Below are positions 23,673 through 32,404 of a stretch of 64,000 bases of DNA, in pieces. The stretch comes from a virus. Within the stretch, counting starts at the first letter, position 1; each line of letters starts with the position of its first letter. Below the pieces are notes generated by a model, which ran no database searches, had not been told where the DNA came from, and saw nothing but the letters and a program-made list of their open reading frames with translations. The stretch covers positions 24,486-88,485 of IMG/VR virus record IMGVR_UViG_3300011116_000925; one strand, given 5' to 3'. Made by a program: the position numbers and the translations under genes.

Positions 23673-24773
23673 TTATTCACTTGCTGGTGAAGAAGGTGGA
23701 CTAGACGGTGAATTTCCACCACCAGATCCAGAACCAGATCCACCACTGAAAAATGCGCTTCCAATACCTACTGCTGCAATTCCTGCTCCTATTATAGGCA
23801 ACGAAGATGCGGCGCCACCTAATGGATTGGTAATTTGTTGATTAAATTGTGGACCTGTAAACAATCCACCTGTATTAGCATTGAAAATATTATTATTGTT
23901 GGGTACTTTATTAGTCAATGGGCTTGGCGTTTTATCATAAATTAAATCAGCAAATCCAGGTGGAGTTCCCTTTTGAATATAACCAGTAGCATAGAGAACT
24001 CCACTGTAGCCAAATGTAATACTAATATCTCTAGGATCAGCACTGGCTGCTTCCATTTCACCACTTTGCATAGACATAATCCAAGGATTCATAATACTAT
24101 GCATGGTAAACATACCCTTACTAAAATTGTAAAAATCAATTGCTAAAAAGAAATCTTTAAGAGTTCGTGTTTGAAATCCCCAATTATTATAATTTCGCAC
24201 ATCTTTAATTACATCTGGTGCGTATCCAGTTTTTCTCGGCACATTCGGATCACCATAAAAATACTTATAGTAGTTATTCCATAAATTAATTACGGTATTA
24301 TTACTATCATCATGAAATACTATTGTTACAGGATCATATTTAATTCCAGTGAACACTGGAACCTTTTTATTGTATTGATTTTTTTCATCAGAAATCAAAG
24401 TAAATTTCGGAAGATCAACATGCTTTGCTAATGTACCAAGCTGTCTAACTCGTATACCTTCAGAAGGGTCCCCAAATAAATTATTCAATAATCTATTTGG
24501 TGTATTCATAACATCAGTGATGGTGTTCAATACGCCCTGTATTTGACCTAATATATTATTTCCAAATCCATTGTTAGAACTATTTTGTTTTAATTCATTT
24601 ATATTCTTCATTACACTTGGATTAGGTCGAACCAAGACTGAATATAAATGCTTATGCTTTGGGACTAGTTGATAATAATTGTCAACGAATACTCTAGCAG
24701 CATGTTGATAATCCCGGAGACCGACATTCGGATCTATTGTGCCGGCCCCCCAAAAAGTATCTCCAAAAGCCAT
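23673..24773 (-). CDS. Tail-tube-related baseplate protein (gp54-like)
   Basis: The 366-residue protein starts AFGDTFWGAGTIDPNVGLRD and has features shared with T4 tube proteins gp19/gp54: YDPVTIVFHDDSNNTVINLW in the middle and MEAASADPRDISITFGYSGV before the C-terminal strand. The end is a flexible Gly/Ser/Pro tail (FSGGSGSGSGGG). Length and position directly after gp19 favour the tube initiator gp54, which caps the baseplate and seeds gp19 polymerisation; another tube-like structural protein is the alternative. Confidence 0.55.
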   Translation of the reverse strand: MAFGDTFWGAGTIDPNVGLRDYQHAARVFVDNYYQLVPKHKHLYSVLVRPNPSVMKNINELKQNSSNNGFGNNILGQIQGVLNTITDVMNTPNRLLNNLFGDPSEGIRVRQLGTLAKHVDLPKFTLISDEKNQYNKKVPVFTGIKYDPVTIVFHDDSNNTVINLWNNYYKYFYGDPNVPRKTGYAPDVIKDVRNYNNWGFQTRTLKDFFLAIDFYNFSKGMFTMHSIMNPWIMSMQSGEMEAASADPRDISITFGYSGVLYATGYIQKGTPPGFADLIYDKTPSPLTNKVPNNNNIFNANTGGLFTGPQFNQQITNPLGGAASSLPIIGAGIAAVGIGSAFFSGGSGSGSGGGNSPSSPPSSPASE

Positions 24774-24779
24774 AAATTA

Positions 24780-25397
24780 TTAACCTGTTGATCCAGTTCC
24801 TACCGTACGAGTTACCGCAGTACCAATTCCAGTTCCTACTGGAGTCTGTAGAGCATTATCAAATTGCACTGTTAATGAAATTGTTGCTGGTTCATTGCTT
24901 CCATAATTTAATTCATTATAATTAGCTTCAGTAACATAACATCCATACAATTCCCATGTTTCTAAGGTATTTACGGTATCTGCACCGTTACCACCATCAA
25001 GAATTTCAATATGAGACTGAAATTTATAATCAATACCACTTGCGGCACTAGCCTGTTCTGCAAAATCAAATTGTTTCTGTAATTGTTCACCAACTAAACG
25101 AGCAACATTATTTGTTACTTCATCCTTAACCTGAATGGTTATTGGATTCCAGGTATGTTTTCCAGCAATATTAATTTTACTGTTATAAACATCTAAAACA
25201 ATGTTTTCAAACGTAACCTGTGGACGGGTAACATCCATAATCTGTTTTGTTAATTCAGTACTTGGTTGTGTTACACCAAAACCAATAAAAGTTACTCTGA
25301 ATCGATATTTTAACTTCGGCATCAAGAGACCTTGAGCACTAGCACTCTGATCACTGCTCAATGGGACTGACATTTTTGTCAAACTTGCAACTGCCAT
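24780..25397 (-). CDS. 19: Tail tube protein gp19
   Basis: A 205-residue tube subunit. MPKLKYRFRVTFIGFG matches the first strand of the T4-type tube fold, and HTWNPITIQVKDEVTN, then the strand ETWELYGCYVTEANYNELNY and ATISLTVQFDNA match the later ones. It stacks as hexameric rings inside the gp18 sheath. GAGGAG lies six bases before the ATG. A late promoter (AATAAATA) is 30 bases upstream, and a terminator separates the gene from gp18. Confidence 0.9.
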   Translation of the reverse strand: MAVASLTKMSVPLSSDQSASAQGLLMPKLKYRFRVTFIGFGVTQPSTELTKQIMDVTRPQVTFENIVLDVYNSKINIAGKHTWNPITIQVKDEVTNNVARLVGEQLQKQFDFAEQASAASGIDYKFQSHIEILDGGNGADTVNTLETWELYGCYVTEANYNELNYGSNEPATISLTVQFDNALQTPVGTGIGTAVTRTVGTGSTG

Positions 25398-25426
25398 TTA
25401 TTTCTCCTCAATAAAGTTCATATAAT

Positions 25427-25434
25427 TATTTATT
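25427..25434 (-). promoter_or_regulatory. Late promoter of the tail tube gene (AATAAATA)
   Basis: AATAAATA on the minus strand, 29 bases before the gp19 ATG, with the ribosome binding site GAGGAG between. Being downstream of the gp18 terminator, it would let gp19 be expressed separately and abundantly. Confidence 0.55.
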
Positions 25435-25488
25435 GAAATAGATATTAAATCATTAAGTATATTGTTAATTCAATACCATAAGACATGG

Positions 25489-25512
25489 AAAAAGGTCCTG
25501 TAGGACCTTTTT
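25489..25512 (-). terminator. Intrinsic terminator after gp18
   Basis: A perfect 10-bp stem (25489-25498 with 25503-25512) with a 4-base loop and T-runs on both strands (AAAAAGGTCC/GGACCTTTTT). It ends the gp18 transcript, 12 bases after its stop, and could function in either direction. Confidence 0.9.
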
Positions 25513-25523
25513 CATTTATCAAA

Positions 25524-28500
25524 TTATACCGCTTGAGCGCCATGTATTGTTCCAGTTGCCTTTAAGCGTATTGGAATGTAGATAAATTCGACTGCTCTAA
25601 CTGGTTCAATGGCTATATCTACCCAAAGTTCATTTCTATCAATTCTTGTTGGTGTATTATTACTCTCATCACAGACAACCAAGAAATCATATAATCCTCG
25701 TCGTGTTGTTAGATCATTCATCATTCGATCAATGACACCTTTGATTTCACTTCTAGTGATTTTATCATTAGGTTCAAATATAAACGGACGACTTATAATA
25801 TCTAGCTGCCTACGAAGATAAACAACCAACCTAGCTACGTTTACTCGATCTTCAGAAGTTTGTATTGCACTTAGTGTCTTCTGACCCATTGCAACTAAAC
25901 CACTTCCTGGAATAAACAACAATGGATTAATTTTAGAAGTATATAATGAATCTTCCTGTCCAGCAGTTAATCCAACTGGCTTAAATTCTCCATCTGTACT
26001 ACTAACATATCCAACATTAACTAAGTTAGACAATATTCCTCGACGTAATCCTGCTGGCGCAAACCACTGTTCACCAACAGCATCATTATATGCAAATGTT
26101 CTCAACATTGCATGGCTTGCTGGTACCGCTACATTTGCTCCACTCAAACTAGTTGCATATCCATTAGGATAATATATAGAACTATATGTATAGGATATCG
26201 TCAATCCATCTTCACCAGTTTCTGCAGCATTATTAGAATTATTGACCCAATTTAGAATATTAGTGGTGCTATTATCCAATCTCATTGGAGTTTCACCAAT
26301 GATAAATGCTGTTTCTTTACGATCTATATTTAGATTTACTAGGTCCGGCATCAATTCAGGATATCCAGGAGCAGCAATTAAATTAAAGAACTTACTAGGA
26401 TCTCTAATTTCATAACTTGCATTTACTGCCGCTGCCAAAGCCTGTACAACACTGGCTCTCTGTGCCTTTCTAGCTCCATATAATGATCCATTGGCTTTCG
26501 TTCCACTATGTAATACCCAACGATCCTGCCATTCTGGAAGATCATCACTCATTCTGGTATTTCCATCAGGATAATCATTTGGATTCAACAATGATGGTTT
26601 ATATTGTCTAACTACCATTCCACTAATACGAGTATTAAACAATAACATACCTCGTGGATACAATGTTGGATCTGGAGCATCCGGATCTAAATAATCAGAT
26701 ACCAATAAATCTGCTGGCAACACACTACCAGTTGTTTCACCAGTAGAATTTACTCTGGCATCATGAAATAGTATTCCTTGCATGGATGTTTGATCAGTAT
26801 CATCTAATAAATTCCAATTTAGGCCATCATAACGATAAATTCTAGGATAATTATCCAAATCTGATGTATCCAACCATAAATCATTTGATACTAAACTTGT
26901 GTTATCGCTCTGTGTGGATGGTTTACTTGCTGCAACAATCACACCACCTGGATCTGTTGTAGCATTTGCAGATATATTCTTATATCCTACCCATGTCGTT
27001 CCATTATGTTGCATTATATCAATTGAACTGATATTTGTATCATACCATAATGTATTTGCATCTGGATTGCTCGTAGGAGTTGCTGCACTTGCTTCATATG
27101 AAAGCAATGACCAATTACTATAAGTTCCCGCATCAATTCCTGCTGCTGCCAATGGATTTCCAGTTCCTTCTGCCAACACAATTTCATCACCAATTGAATT
27201 TCTTATTTCAATTGCACCTGATGTCAATACAATTGCTGTGACATGTGAAACATTGGCAGCACTGACTGCTGTCACGAAATCTGCTGCTGTGTTTCCTCCA
27301 ATAGTCACTGTTGATCCATTTAATGTAAATGTATGTCCAGATGTTACTGAAGGACTAGTATCAGTTCCAGTAACTGCATTAGGAACATTTCCTTCCCAAT
27401 ATTTTATTTTGAAACTTCCCGTTGAATCATTTGAAACGTCATAATCAACATAAATTACACCAGTAACTATATTACTAGCGTCTCCAGATCCTTCATATGC
27501 GGTAATTGCCGCTGCATTATTTGCATACAACGGAGCCTGCATTGTCACCCACGAACCAGCCACGCTATCATATTTCTTAACCACAAATTTTCCACCTAGA
27601 TTTGGTGATGTAGTTTTAATCCACAAGCTACCATCTGGTCTTGGACTTGAATCTGTAGAAAAATATTGTGGAATCTGTGTATGAGTTGCATAAGTTAAAA
27701 TTGGCTTACGATAAGTTTTAGCAGTAATATGAAGTTGAGTTAACAAACCTCCGTTACTTCCACCACCTATTACAACATCAAGGCTTTCACTATAAATTTC
27801 TAATTTATTGTTTACAACTGCCGCAGTAATACCTGCTGTACTTAAAGTAGAATTAAGATTAATTACTGAAACTAATCCTGAGCTCAATGACGTTCCTGTC
27901 GTTGTAATTGTTGTTCCATTGATAACCAGATCAACTGCACTCGTTATGGTTGATACCGTAGCAGTGCTTTTGACTGTAGCCCATTTTGATCTCCAGTCAT
28001 TGCTTCCAACTTGATACCAAGCGTTATCAGATGCTTTGTAAAATACTTTATTATCAGTTGAAGTTGTATTAATTGCATAACTTCCAATAGTTCCATAACT
28101 TCCAATAGGAGTTCCAGTGTCAATATAACTGGAATCTGTAATTAATAACGGTACCTTATTTTTAAATACTTGATTTGCGGCATCCCATTCAAAAATTCCA
28201 AACAAACTGTTTGATAAATCAAACCAATAAGTCCCATTTACTGGAATTCCCACTGGAGCAGATGCTGATCCAGCTAATTGTGCTAAATCTATATCTGCTC
28301 GCTGAATATATGCACTGTTACTCAATCCTAAGTAACTATATGCTGCAAATAATCCATATTCACTAACTTCACTGCCTTGAACCACGGTATTAAAACCATC
28401 TACTTGAAAAGTTGGAATTCCAAATGTTTCAGTAAGTTCTCTCTGGCTACCAATTTTATAAAGCTTAGTTGCATTCGCTGGTAATGTACCTTGTGCAAGG

Positions 28501-28631
28501 CTACTACCACTTGCCGCAGTTTTATTTGCAGATGTTGCAACTAGAATATAAGGTATCGTGCCTGGTTCTCCAGGTACGTAGACAGAATCGTCTATAACTG
28601 TAATTTGTGTTCCTGGACTCAATAATGCCAT
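25524..28631 (-). CDS. 18: Tail sheath protein gp18, enlarged (1035 aa)
   Basis: The start MALLSPGTQITVIDDSVY is typical of sheath N-terminal linkers and follows AGGAG; a longer frame upstream has no such signal. The C-terminal core (MGQKTLSAIQTSEDRVNVAR, then IEPVRAVEFIYIPIRL) is the conserved contractile sheath fold. T4 gp18 has 659 residues, so about 375 extra are inserted. The insertion region contains several short modules ending in Trp (LWYDTNISSIDIMQ...NGTTW, LWLDTSDLDNYPRIYRYDG, and others) and forms the outer decoration of the tail. It wraps around gp19 and contracts on infection. Confidence 0.9.
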   Translation of the reverse strand: MALLSPGTQITVIDDSVYVPGEPGTIPYILVATSANKTAASGSSLAQGTLPANATKLYKIGSQRELTETFGIPTFQVDGFNTVVQGSEVSEYGLFAAYSYLGLSNSAYIQRADIDLAQLAGSASAPVGIPVNGTYWFDLSNSLFGIFEWDAANQVFKNKVPLLITDSSYIDTGTPIGSYGTIGSYAINTTSTDNKVFYKASDNAWYQVGSNDWRSKWATVKSTATVSTITSAVDLVINGTTITTTGTSLSSGLVSVINLNSTLSTAGITAAVVNNKLEIYSESLDVVIGGGSNGGLLTQLHITAKTYRKPILTYATHTQIPQYFSTDSSPRPDGSLWIKTTSPNLGGKFVVKKYDSVAGSWVTMQAPLYANNAAAITAYEGSGDASNIVTGVIYVDYDVSNDSTGSFKIKYWEGNVPNAVTGTDTSPSVTSGHTFTLNGSTVTIGGNTAADFVTAVSAANVSHVTAIVLTSGAIEIRNSIGDEIVLAEGTGNPLAAAGIDAGTYSNWSLLSYEASAATPTSNPDANTLWYDTNISSIDIMQHNGTTWVGYKNISANATTDPGGVIVAASKPSTQSDNTSLVSNDLWLDTSDLDNYPRIYRYDGLNWNLLDDTDQTSMQGILFHDARVNSTGETTGSVLPADLLVSDYLDPDAPDPTLYPRGMLLFNTRISGMVVRQYKPSLLNPNDYPDGNTRMSDDLPEWQDRWVLHSGTKANGSLYGARKAQRASVVQALAAAVNASYEIRDPSKFFNLIAAPGYPELMPDLVNLNIDRKETAFIIGETPMRLDNSTTNILNWVNNSNNAAETGEDGLTISYTYSSIYYPNGYATSLSGANVAVPASHAMLRTFAYNDAVGEQWFAPAGLRRGILSNLVNVGYVSSTDGEFKPVGLTAGQEDSLYTSKINPLLFIPGSGLVAMGQKTLSAIQTSEDRVNVARLVVYLRRQLDIISRPFIFEPNDKITRSEIKGVIDRMMNDLTTRRGLYDFLVVCDESNNTPTRIDRNELWVDIAIEPVRAVEFIYIPIRLKATGTIHGAQAV

Positions 28632-28735
28632 CGTATTAAAACTCCTAATAGTATATTGATATTTAGCTAAACCCATCAATTTAACTCTTCTTAAGTTATT
28701 TTCTATGACCTTTAAAAAAGATATTAAATAAGAGT

Positions 28736-29071
28736 ATGAGACCTAAATGTTTAATCTGTAATAATCCCAAGGCAATAAATTATAGAAAAAACAATAAAAC
28801 CTATTACAGAAAAACATGTAATAGATGTATGGTCAATTCAGACAAAAAGAAACCTCTTCATTGGGAACGAAGCGGTTATAAGAAAAAATTAATATGTGAT
28901 AGATGTGGATATAGAGCTAAAAATTTAATTCAACTTGATGTCTTTCATATTGATGGCGATTTACGCAATTGTAAGATAGGAAATCTTAAAACAATTTGTG
29001 CAAATTGTCAACGAGTATTTGGAACCATAGAACATTCATGGAAAACTGGTGATTTAATTCCTGATATGTGA
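28736..29071 (+). CDS. HNH-type zinc protein (homing-nuclease-like)
   Basis: A 111-residue protein with an N-terminal CLIC...CNRC zinc finger and a second module with CDRCGY, then LDVFHIDGDLRNCKIGNLKT and CANCQRV. The FHIDGD...N..NL..CANC pattern is the HNH core common in phages. It may be a freestanding homing endonuclease inserted behind gp18, or only a DNA-binding derivative. It is on the plus strand and its end overlaps the dNMP kinase gene by 18 bases. ATTAAATA lies five bases before the ATG, with AAGAG as a weak ribosome binding site. Confidence 0.7.
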   Translation: MRPKCLICNNPKAINYRKNNKTYYRKTCNRCMVNSDKKKPLHWERSGYKKKLICDRCGYRAKNLIQLDVFHIDGDLRNCKIGNLKTICANCQRVFGTIEHSWKTGDLIPDM

Positions 29072-29689
29072 TAACATGATTTGATCGATAGATGAATGCA
29101 AATCTGATATGGTTTTGTTATTTTCAATGTGATATTTGTGTGGATGAATTATCCATTCATATTCACTAGCATGTACTTCTGGATAATATAATGTCATATG
29201 CCGTCGTAAATCCTTTATATCATCATATTCCAAAGTTGCCCATTCTGGATCTGGACCGCGACGAACACGTATTGTGGCTCCTCCTAATTTTTCGATCATA
29301 TTGATCTCATTTTGAAATCTACAATCACTCATGACAAATTTACCATGAATCTCACCTAATAGATCATATTCTAAACTCGCAATCCAGATATCATCATGAA
29401 ATCCTCGACGAGCTACTTCTGTCCCCCATTTTTGTAACGCGATTCGTGGTGAAAATCCTGGCATATTCAATCTTTTTGCCCACCAGGTATCTTCTTGTTC
29501 TCTCCAATCTCGGCTTTCTTTAGAATCACCTTCTAATAATTTTCTAGGCCAATGAAAAATATGAGATACTGCATCTTTTAATGGATCTGCAAAACTCACT
29601 TGTTTATAATTATAATTATCAACTAGATATTTGGCCACGGTGTCTTTACCACTGCCAATATATCCAACAATACCAAATATTTGAAGCAT
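29054..29689 (-). CDS. 1: Deoxynucleoside monophosphate kinase (T4 gp1-like)
   Basis: A 211-residue P-loop kinase. FGIVGYIGSGKDTVAKYLV is the Walker A of the gp1/dephospho-CoA-kinase-like group; VSFADPLKDAVSHIF is the substrate-binding helix, and the DCRFQNEINMI segment after FVMSD carries Walker B-type and lid residues. It phosphorylates dNMPs to feed phage DNA synthesis. TATAAT lies exactly six bases before the ATG, with a TAGACA -35 box 18 bases further up and no ribosome binding site. Confidence 0.85.
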   Translation of the reverse strand: MLQIFGIVGYIGSGKDTVAKYLVDNYNYKQVSFADPLKDAVSHIFHWPRKLLEGDSKESRDWREQEDTWWAKRLNMPGFSPRIALQKWGTEVARRGFHDDIWIASLEYDLLGEIHGKFVMSDCRFQNEINMIEKLGGATIRVRRGPDPEWATLEYDDIKDLRRHMTLYYPEVHASEYEWIIHPHKYHIENNKTISDLHSSIDQIMLSHIRN

Positions 29690-29695
29690 ACTGGT

Positions 29696-29725
29696 ATTAT
29701 ACTGATTAGACTTCAGTCTTGTCTA
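29696..29725 (-). promoter_or_regulatory. Promoter of the dNMP kinase gene, leaderless geometry
   Basis: TAGACA (29720-29725), 18 bases, TATAAT (29696-29701), six bases, ATG at 29689. The -10 box is perfect and +1 is predicted at the start codon. Confidence 0.5.
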
Positions 29726-29730
29726 TATTT

Positions 29731-30210
29731 TTATGGATGTAATAGTAATTTTGAAAACAAATTTTTGAATTGAGGATTGTTTGCATCACCTAAATACCAT
29801 GCAACCGTAAGCTCTGGTCTCACACATGCTACCTGTTTTGCATTGATATACTTTCCATCAAATCCAGGAATCTTACAGAATTTAAAGAATTCAAATTCAT
29901 CAGCATTCATAATAAACGGATAAGATGGATCAATAATTTCATCATACAGAAAATCTAAATCTTTGGCTAAATTTGCAAAAATTTTGATCTGTTTAATATC
30001 TGCATGTTCAGCAGCAAGTGTAATTGTGGTGTTAAAATTAGATGCGCCTTGGGAATTTCCTAGACTAAGATATTTCTTAACCAATGGATGTTTGGCATAT
30101 TTGGTACCCATTTGGAATCCAGCATGATGCGCTTGGGCCATTCCTTTTCCTGAATTCATACTTTGTAAATCAGTTCTAACCAAAATATAGGCCACAATAT
30201 TTTCAACCAA
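29731..30210 (-). CDS. Peptidyl-tRNA hydrolase 2-like protein
   Basis: The N-terminus AYILVRTDLQSMNSGKGMAQ followed by AHHAGFQM matches the Pth2 fold, whose hallmark is a first strand ending in RTDL and then GK-x-x-AQ-x-x-HA. The 159-residue length fits. Pth2 enzymes release peptides from stalled peptidyl-tRNA; phage versions are little studied, and a changed substrate is possible. The start is a TTG with GGAG seven bases upstream, which I accept; the only other early candidate is a GTG six codons later. Confidence 0.65.
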   Translation of the reverse strand: MVENIVAYILVRTDLQSMNSGKGMAQAHHAGFQMGTKYAKHPLVKKYLSLGNSQGASNFNTTITLAAEHADIKQIKIFANLAKDLDFLYDEIIDPSYPFIMNADEFEFFKFCKIPGFDGKYINAKQVACVRPELTVAWYLGDANNPQFKNLFSKLLLHP

Positions 30211-30262
30211 ATTGTATCTCCTCTATATGGATAGTAACATAATTTAGAATTAATACAACAAA

Positions 30263-30703
30263 TTATTTAGGCAATGGAGTCATAATTCGTCTACGGACAT
30301 CATCCAATTTTCGTTCAGCTTCTTTGACATCTCTTTCATATAGATTTAATTGATCTAACATTGAATCTGGAATCGTAGTATTTTGATTTCTTAAAATTTC
30401 AATTTGATGTTGAATTTTGTTCCATTTATCAGCTTGTTCATTTCTAACATGTTGATAAAAAGACAATTCTATATAATTAATATGATTCATAGTCTTTAGA
30501 ACTTCACTATAGAATGCTAATCTGGGAAGATTCAAATTATCCCATTGTGATATCACGGTAAAAATACTGGCTACCGCTGCCGCAATACTTCCTATCATAA
30601 TTATTTTGCTTTTAAAATACTCAAAAGCTCTAACTAATGGAGTCTTAATTATTTCATCTGTAGGATTTTCTGATTTCTTTCTATGTCTAGTTGTTGGCAT
30701 CAA
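30263..30703 (-). CDS. Membrane-anchored coiled-coil protein (146 aa)
   Basis: A basic N-terminus (TTRHRKKSENPTDE) leads to one predicted transmembrane segment around residues 34-52 (KIIMIGSIAAAVASIFTVIS). The rest is helical and ends in a charged coiled coil (LYERDVKEAERKLDDVRRRI). The layout suggests an inner-membrane protein with a large soluble part. It lies between Pth2-like and neck genes. Function unknown; a spanin or superinfection factor cannot be argued from sequence. Confidence 0.55.
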   Translation of the reverse strand: MMPTTRHRKKSENPTDEIIKTPLVRAFEYFKSKIIMIGSIAAAVASIFTVISQWDNLNLPRLAFYSEVLKTMNHINYIELSFYQHVRNEQADKWNKIQHQIEILRNQNTTIPDSMLDQLNLYERDVKEAERKLDDVRRRIMTPLPK

Positions 30704-30704
30704 A

Positions 30705-31454
30705 TTAACCTATCACGAAGGTTAGTGGTTTTGAACCTTCCGCATATTTGTGTAGTTCATCTTCCATACGTTCAATCAATGCCTGGCCTTCAGCCTTTAA
30801 AGCCGTTCCATTTAATGTGGTACCACCTTGTGGTCCAGGAGTGCTTCCAAATTTTTCTCTAGCTTCTCCTATCATTATCTTTGCAATTCCTAATGAATAA
30901 TCCTTGATCCAAGGAGATGCATATATATCCTGTAATATGGTTTCATCTGGGCGATAATTATCTAACCATAATAATACATTTTCAAGTGCATGTATATTTC
31001 TATTGATTACTAGTTTTTTAGTCTGTGAATCATATGTGAATACAATATTTCCACCAAACATTCTGCCAACCAACTTTGTATATTGAACAAACATATCATA
31101 TGTAGCTAATCCACCTATTCTACCACCCTGTAACAAATACAAATTACTATAAGCAGATGAAAATGGATCAAAATTAGTTGACCCTTGACCAGAGGCCATT
31201 CCTCCCCATGATCGTCTATAAATCGCTCTAACATTCATAATGAGTGGATCAAGAACATATAGGTTTTGATTTGGTTGTAAATCTAAAAACCCATAACTTT
31301 CTTCCATACTATTTGAACTGAGCTGACGATATTTACTTATAGCTTTACCTAAGGCAACTTCATAATGAATTGGATCTAATTCCACCTCCACCATTCCACC
31401 ACCTAGCATTGCTTTTACATAATCATAGACATCTTTTTTTAAATCTATAGCCAT
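30705..31454 (-). CDS. 13: Neck protein gp13
   Basis: The protein follows T4 gp13 at both ends: LGGGMVEVELDPIHYEVALG matches the N-terminal LGAPIINVEL region, and WIKDYSLGIAKIMIGEAREK followed by PGPQGGTTLNGTALKAEGQA, ending LTFVIG, matches the C-terminal half that ends in GILVG. gp13 seals packaged heads and joins head to tail. The start is uncertain: I use the ATG at 31454 (MAIDLKKD), with ACTAAATA four bases before it, but a GTG at 31490 is in frame and overlaps the upstream gene. No ribosome binding site is seen at either. Confidence 0.8.
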   Translation of the reverse strand: MAIDLKKDVYDYVKAMLGGGMVEVELDPIHYEVALGKAISKYRQLSSNSMEESYGFLDLQPNQNLYVLDPLIMNVRAIYRRSWGGMASGQGSTNFDPFSSAYSNLYLLQGGRIGGLATYDMFVQYTKLVGRMFGGNIVFTYDSQTKKLVINRNIHALENVLLWLDNYRPDETILQDIYASPWIKDYSLGIAKIMIGEAREKFGSTPGPQGGTTLNGTALKAEGQALIERMEDELHKYAEGSKPLTFVIG

Positions 31455-31461
31455 ATCATAT

Positions 31462-31782
31462 TTAGTATGGTCGTAAATTTTCTCTATCACTATATTTGAT
31501 GTCTATGAATAACGAATCAATTTCATATATCATACCATTGACTCGTTTCTTAAACGAGATATAATTATATTCATCATTCAACTGAAATCCACCAATAGGT
31601 GGTATCCATACTCTAGATTTAGTTGATTCATTATTTGATTCCATGGGAATTTCATTTTCAAACCAACCAGTTCTCCAAACACCTTGATAATTTATCAAGT
31701 AAGTTTTGGTATTAAAATCTATAAGTTTCGCAAATTCTTCATAATGATCTGGTAATTTAATTTCTTTTAAATTTACCTCCAT
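31462..31782 (-). CDS. Small unknown protein, possible diverged member of a tandem family (106 aa)
   Basis: It overlaps the upstream gene by 10 bases. The segment TYLINYQGVWRTGWFENEIP resembles the shared core of the two upstream proteins (Y-L-L-R-T...V-x-K-F-K-M-D-F) in spacing and hydrophobicity, so it may be a third, more diverged copy. No enzyme motif. Function unknown. Confidence 0.5.
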   Translation of the reverse strand: MEVNLKEIKLPDHYEEFAKLIDFNTKTYLINYQGVWRTGWFENEIPMESNNESTKSRVWIPPIGGFQLNDEYNYISFKKRVNGMIYEIDSLFIDIKYSDRENLRPY

Positions 31783-32123
31783 CTACGTGAACCCATACCA
31801 CTATCATAATCAGAATATCCAGATTTGATAGCAGAAAATAGATCATCTAGCTCGTAAATGTCTAAAATTTTGGATAAATCTGAATCAGATCTGAGTTTCG
31901 TAGATACATAGGTGATTGGAGTGATCATTTGAAAAAATCCCTCATAGAAATCCATCTTAAATTGAACCACTGCAGGTCCATCCTTAGTTCTAAGGAAATA
32001 GACTTTTTTCATATCAACCATTTTAAGCAATTCTAATAGAGTATCAGGCTTTTTAAGTTTATGGAGTGTTAGGAAATCTCCAGAATTTGACGGTTCGTTA
32101 TCATCTTCATCAATATGTGACAT
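31773..32123 (-). CDS. Small unknown protein, tandem paralogue (116 aa)
   Basis: Contains VYFLRTKDGPAVVQFKMDFY, nearly the same pattern as YLLRTGDRWRVGKFKMDFSS in the next gene upstream, showing that the two derive from one ancestor. The first 20 residues are acidic and the end is Arg-rich (SGMGSRRWR). The genes touch at 32123. The fold is likely a small beta-barrel. Function unknown. Confidence 0.6.
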   Translation of the reverse strand: MSHIDEDDNEPSNSGDFLTLHKLKKPDTLLELLKMVDMKKVYFLRTKDGPAVVQFKMDFYEGFFQMITPITYVSTKLRSDSDLSKILDIYELDDLFSAIKSGYSDYDSGMGSRRWR

Positions 32124-32404
32124 TACAAATCCTCCGATTTCTTAATTGAATACAACGTGTCATCAATAATAAAGGCACAAGAAATAGATTTCAAATCAGA
32201 TTCATATCTAATTCTCCAAAGGTCTCCATTGCTTTCCATAAAACCAAATAGACCACTAGAAAAATCCATCTTAAATTTTCCAACTCTCCATCGGTCACCT
32301 GTTCGAAGAAGATATGTTGTTCCTACTTCAAATCCTCGAAAACAGTCAAGCAAAGTTTCTCCGAGTACCACTGGTTTAAATCTAAAAAGATCACTATTAT
32401 TCAT
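32123..32404 (-). CDS. Small unknown protein, tandem paralogue (93 aa)
   Basis: The core YLLRTGDRWRVGKFKMDFSS followed by GLFGFM is shared with the downstream gene. The alternating hydrophobic pattern suggests strands of a small beta-barrel. ATG overlaps the upstream stop. No known function; the tandem arrangement suggests local duplication followed by divergence. Confidence 0.6.
   Translation of the reverse strand: MNNSDLFRFKPVVLGETLLDCFRGFEVGTTYLLRTGDRWRVGKFKMDFSSGLFGFMESNGDLWRIRYESDLKSISCAFIIDDTLYSIKKSEDL

Noticed and set aside
26899-28014. Hydrophobic-looking plus-strand frames within the gp18 region
   Set aside because: They are antisense to the Thr/Ser/Val-rich sheath insert and have no ribosome binding sites.
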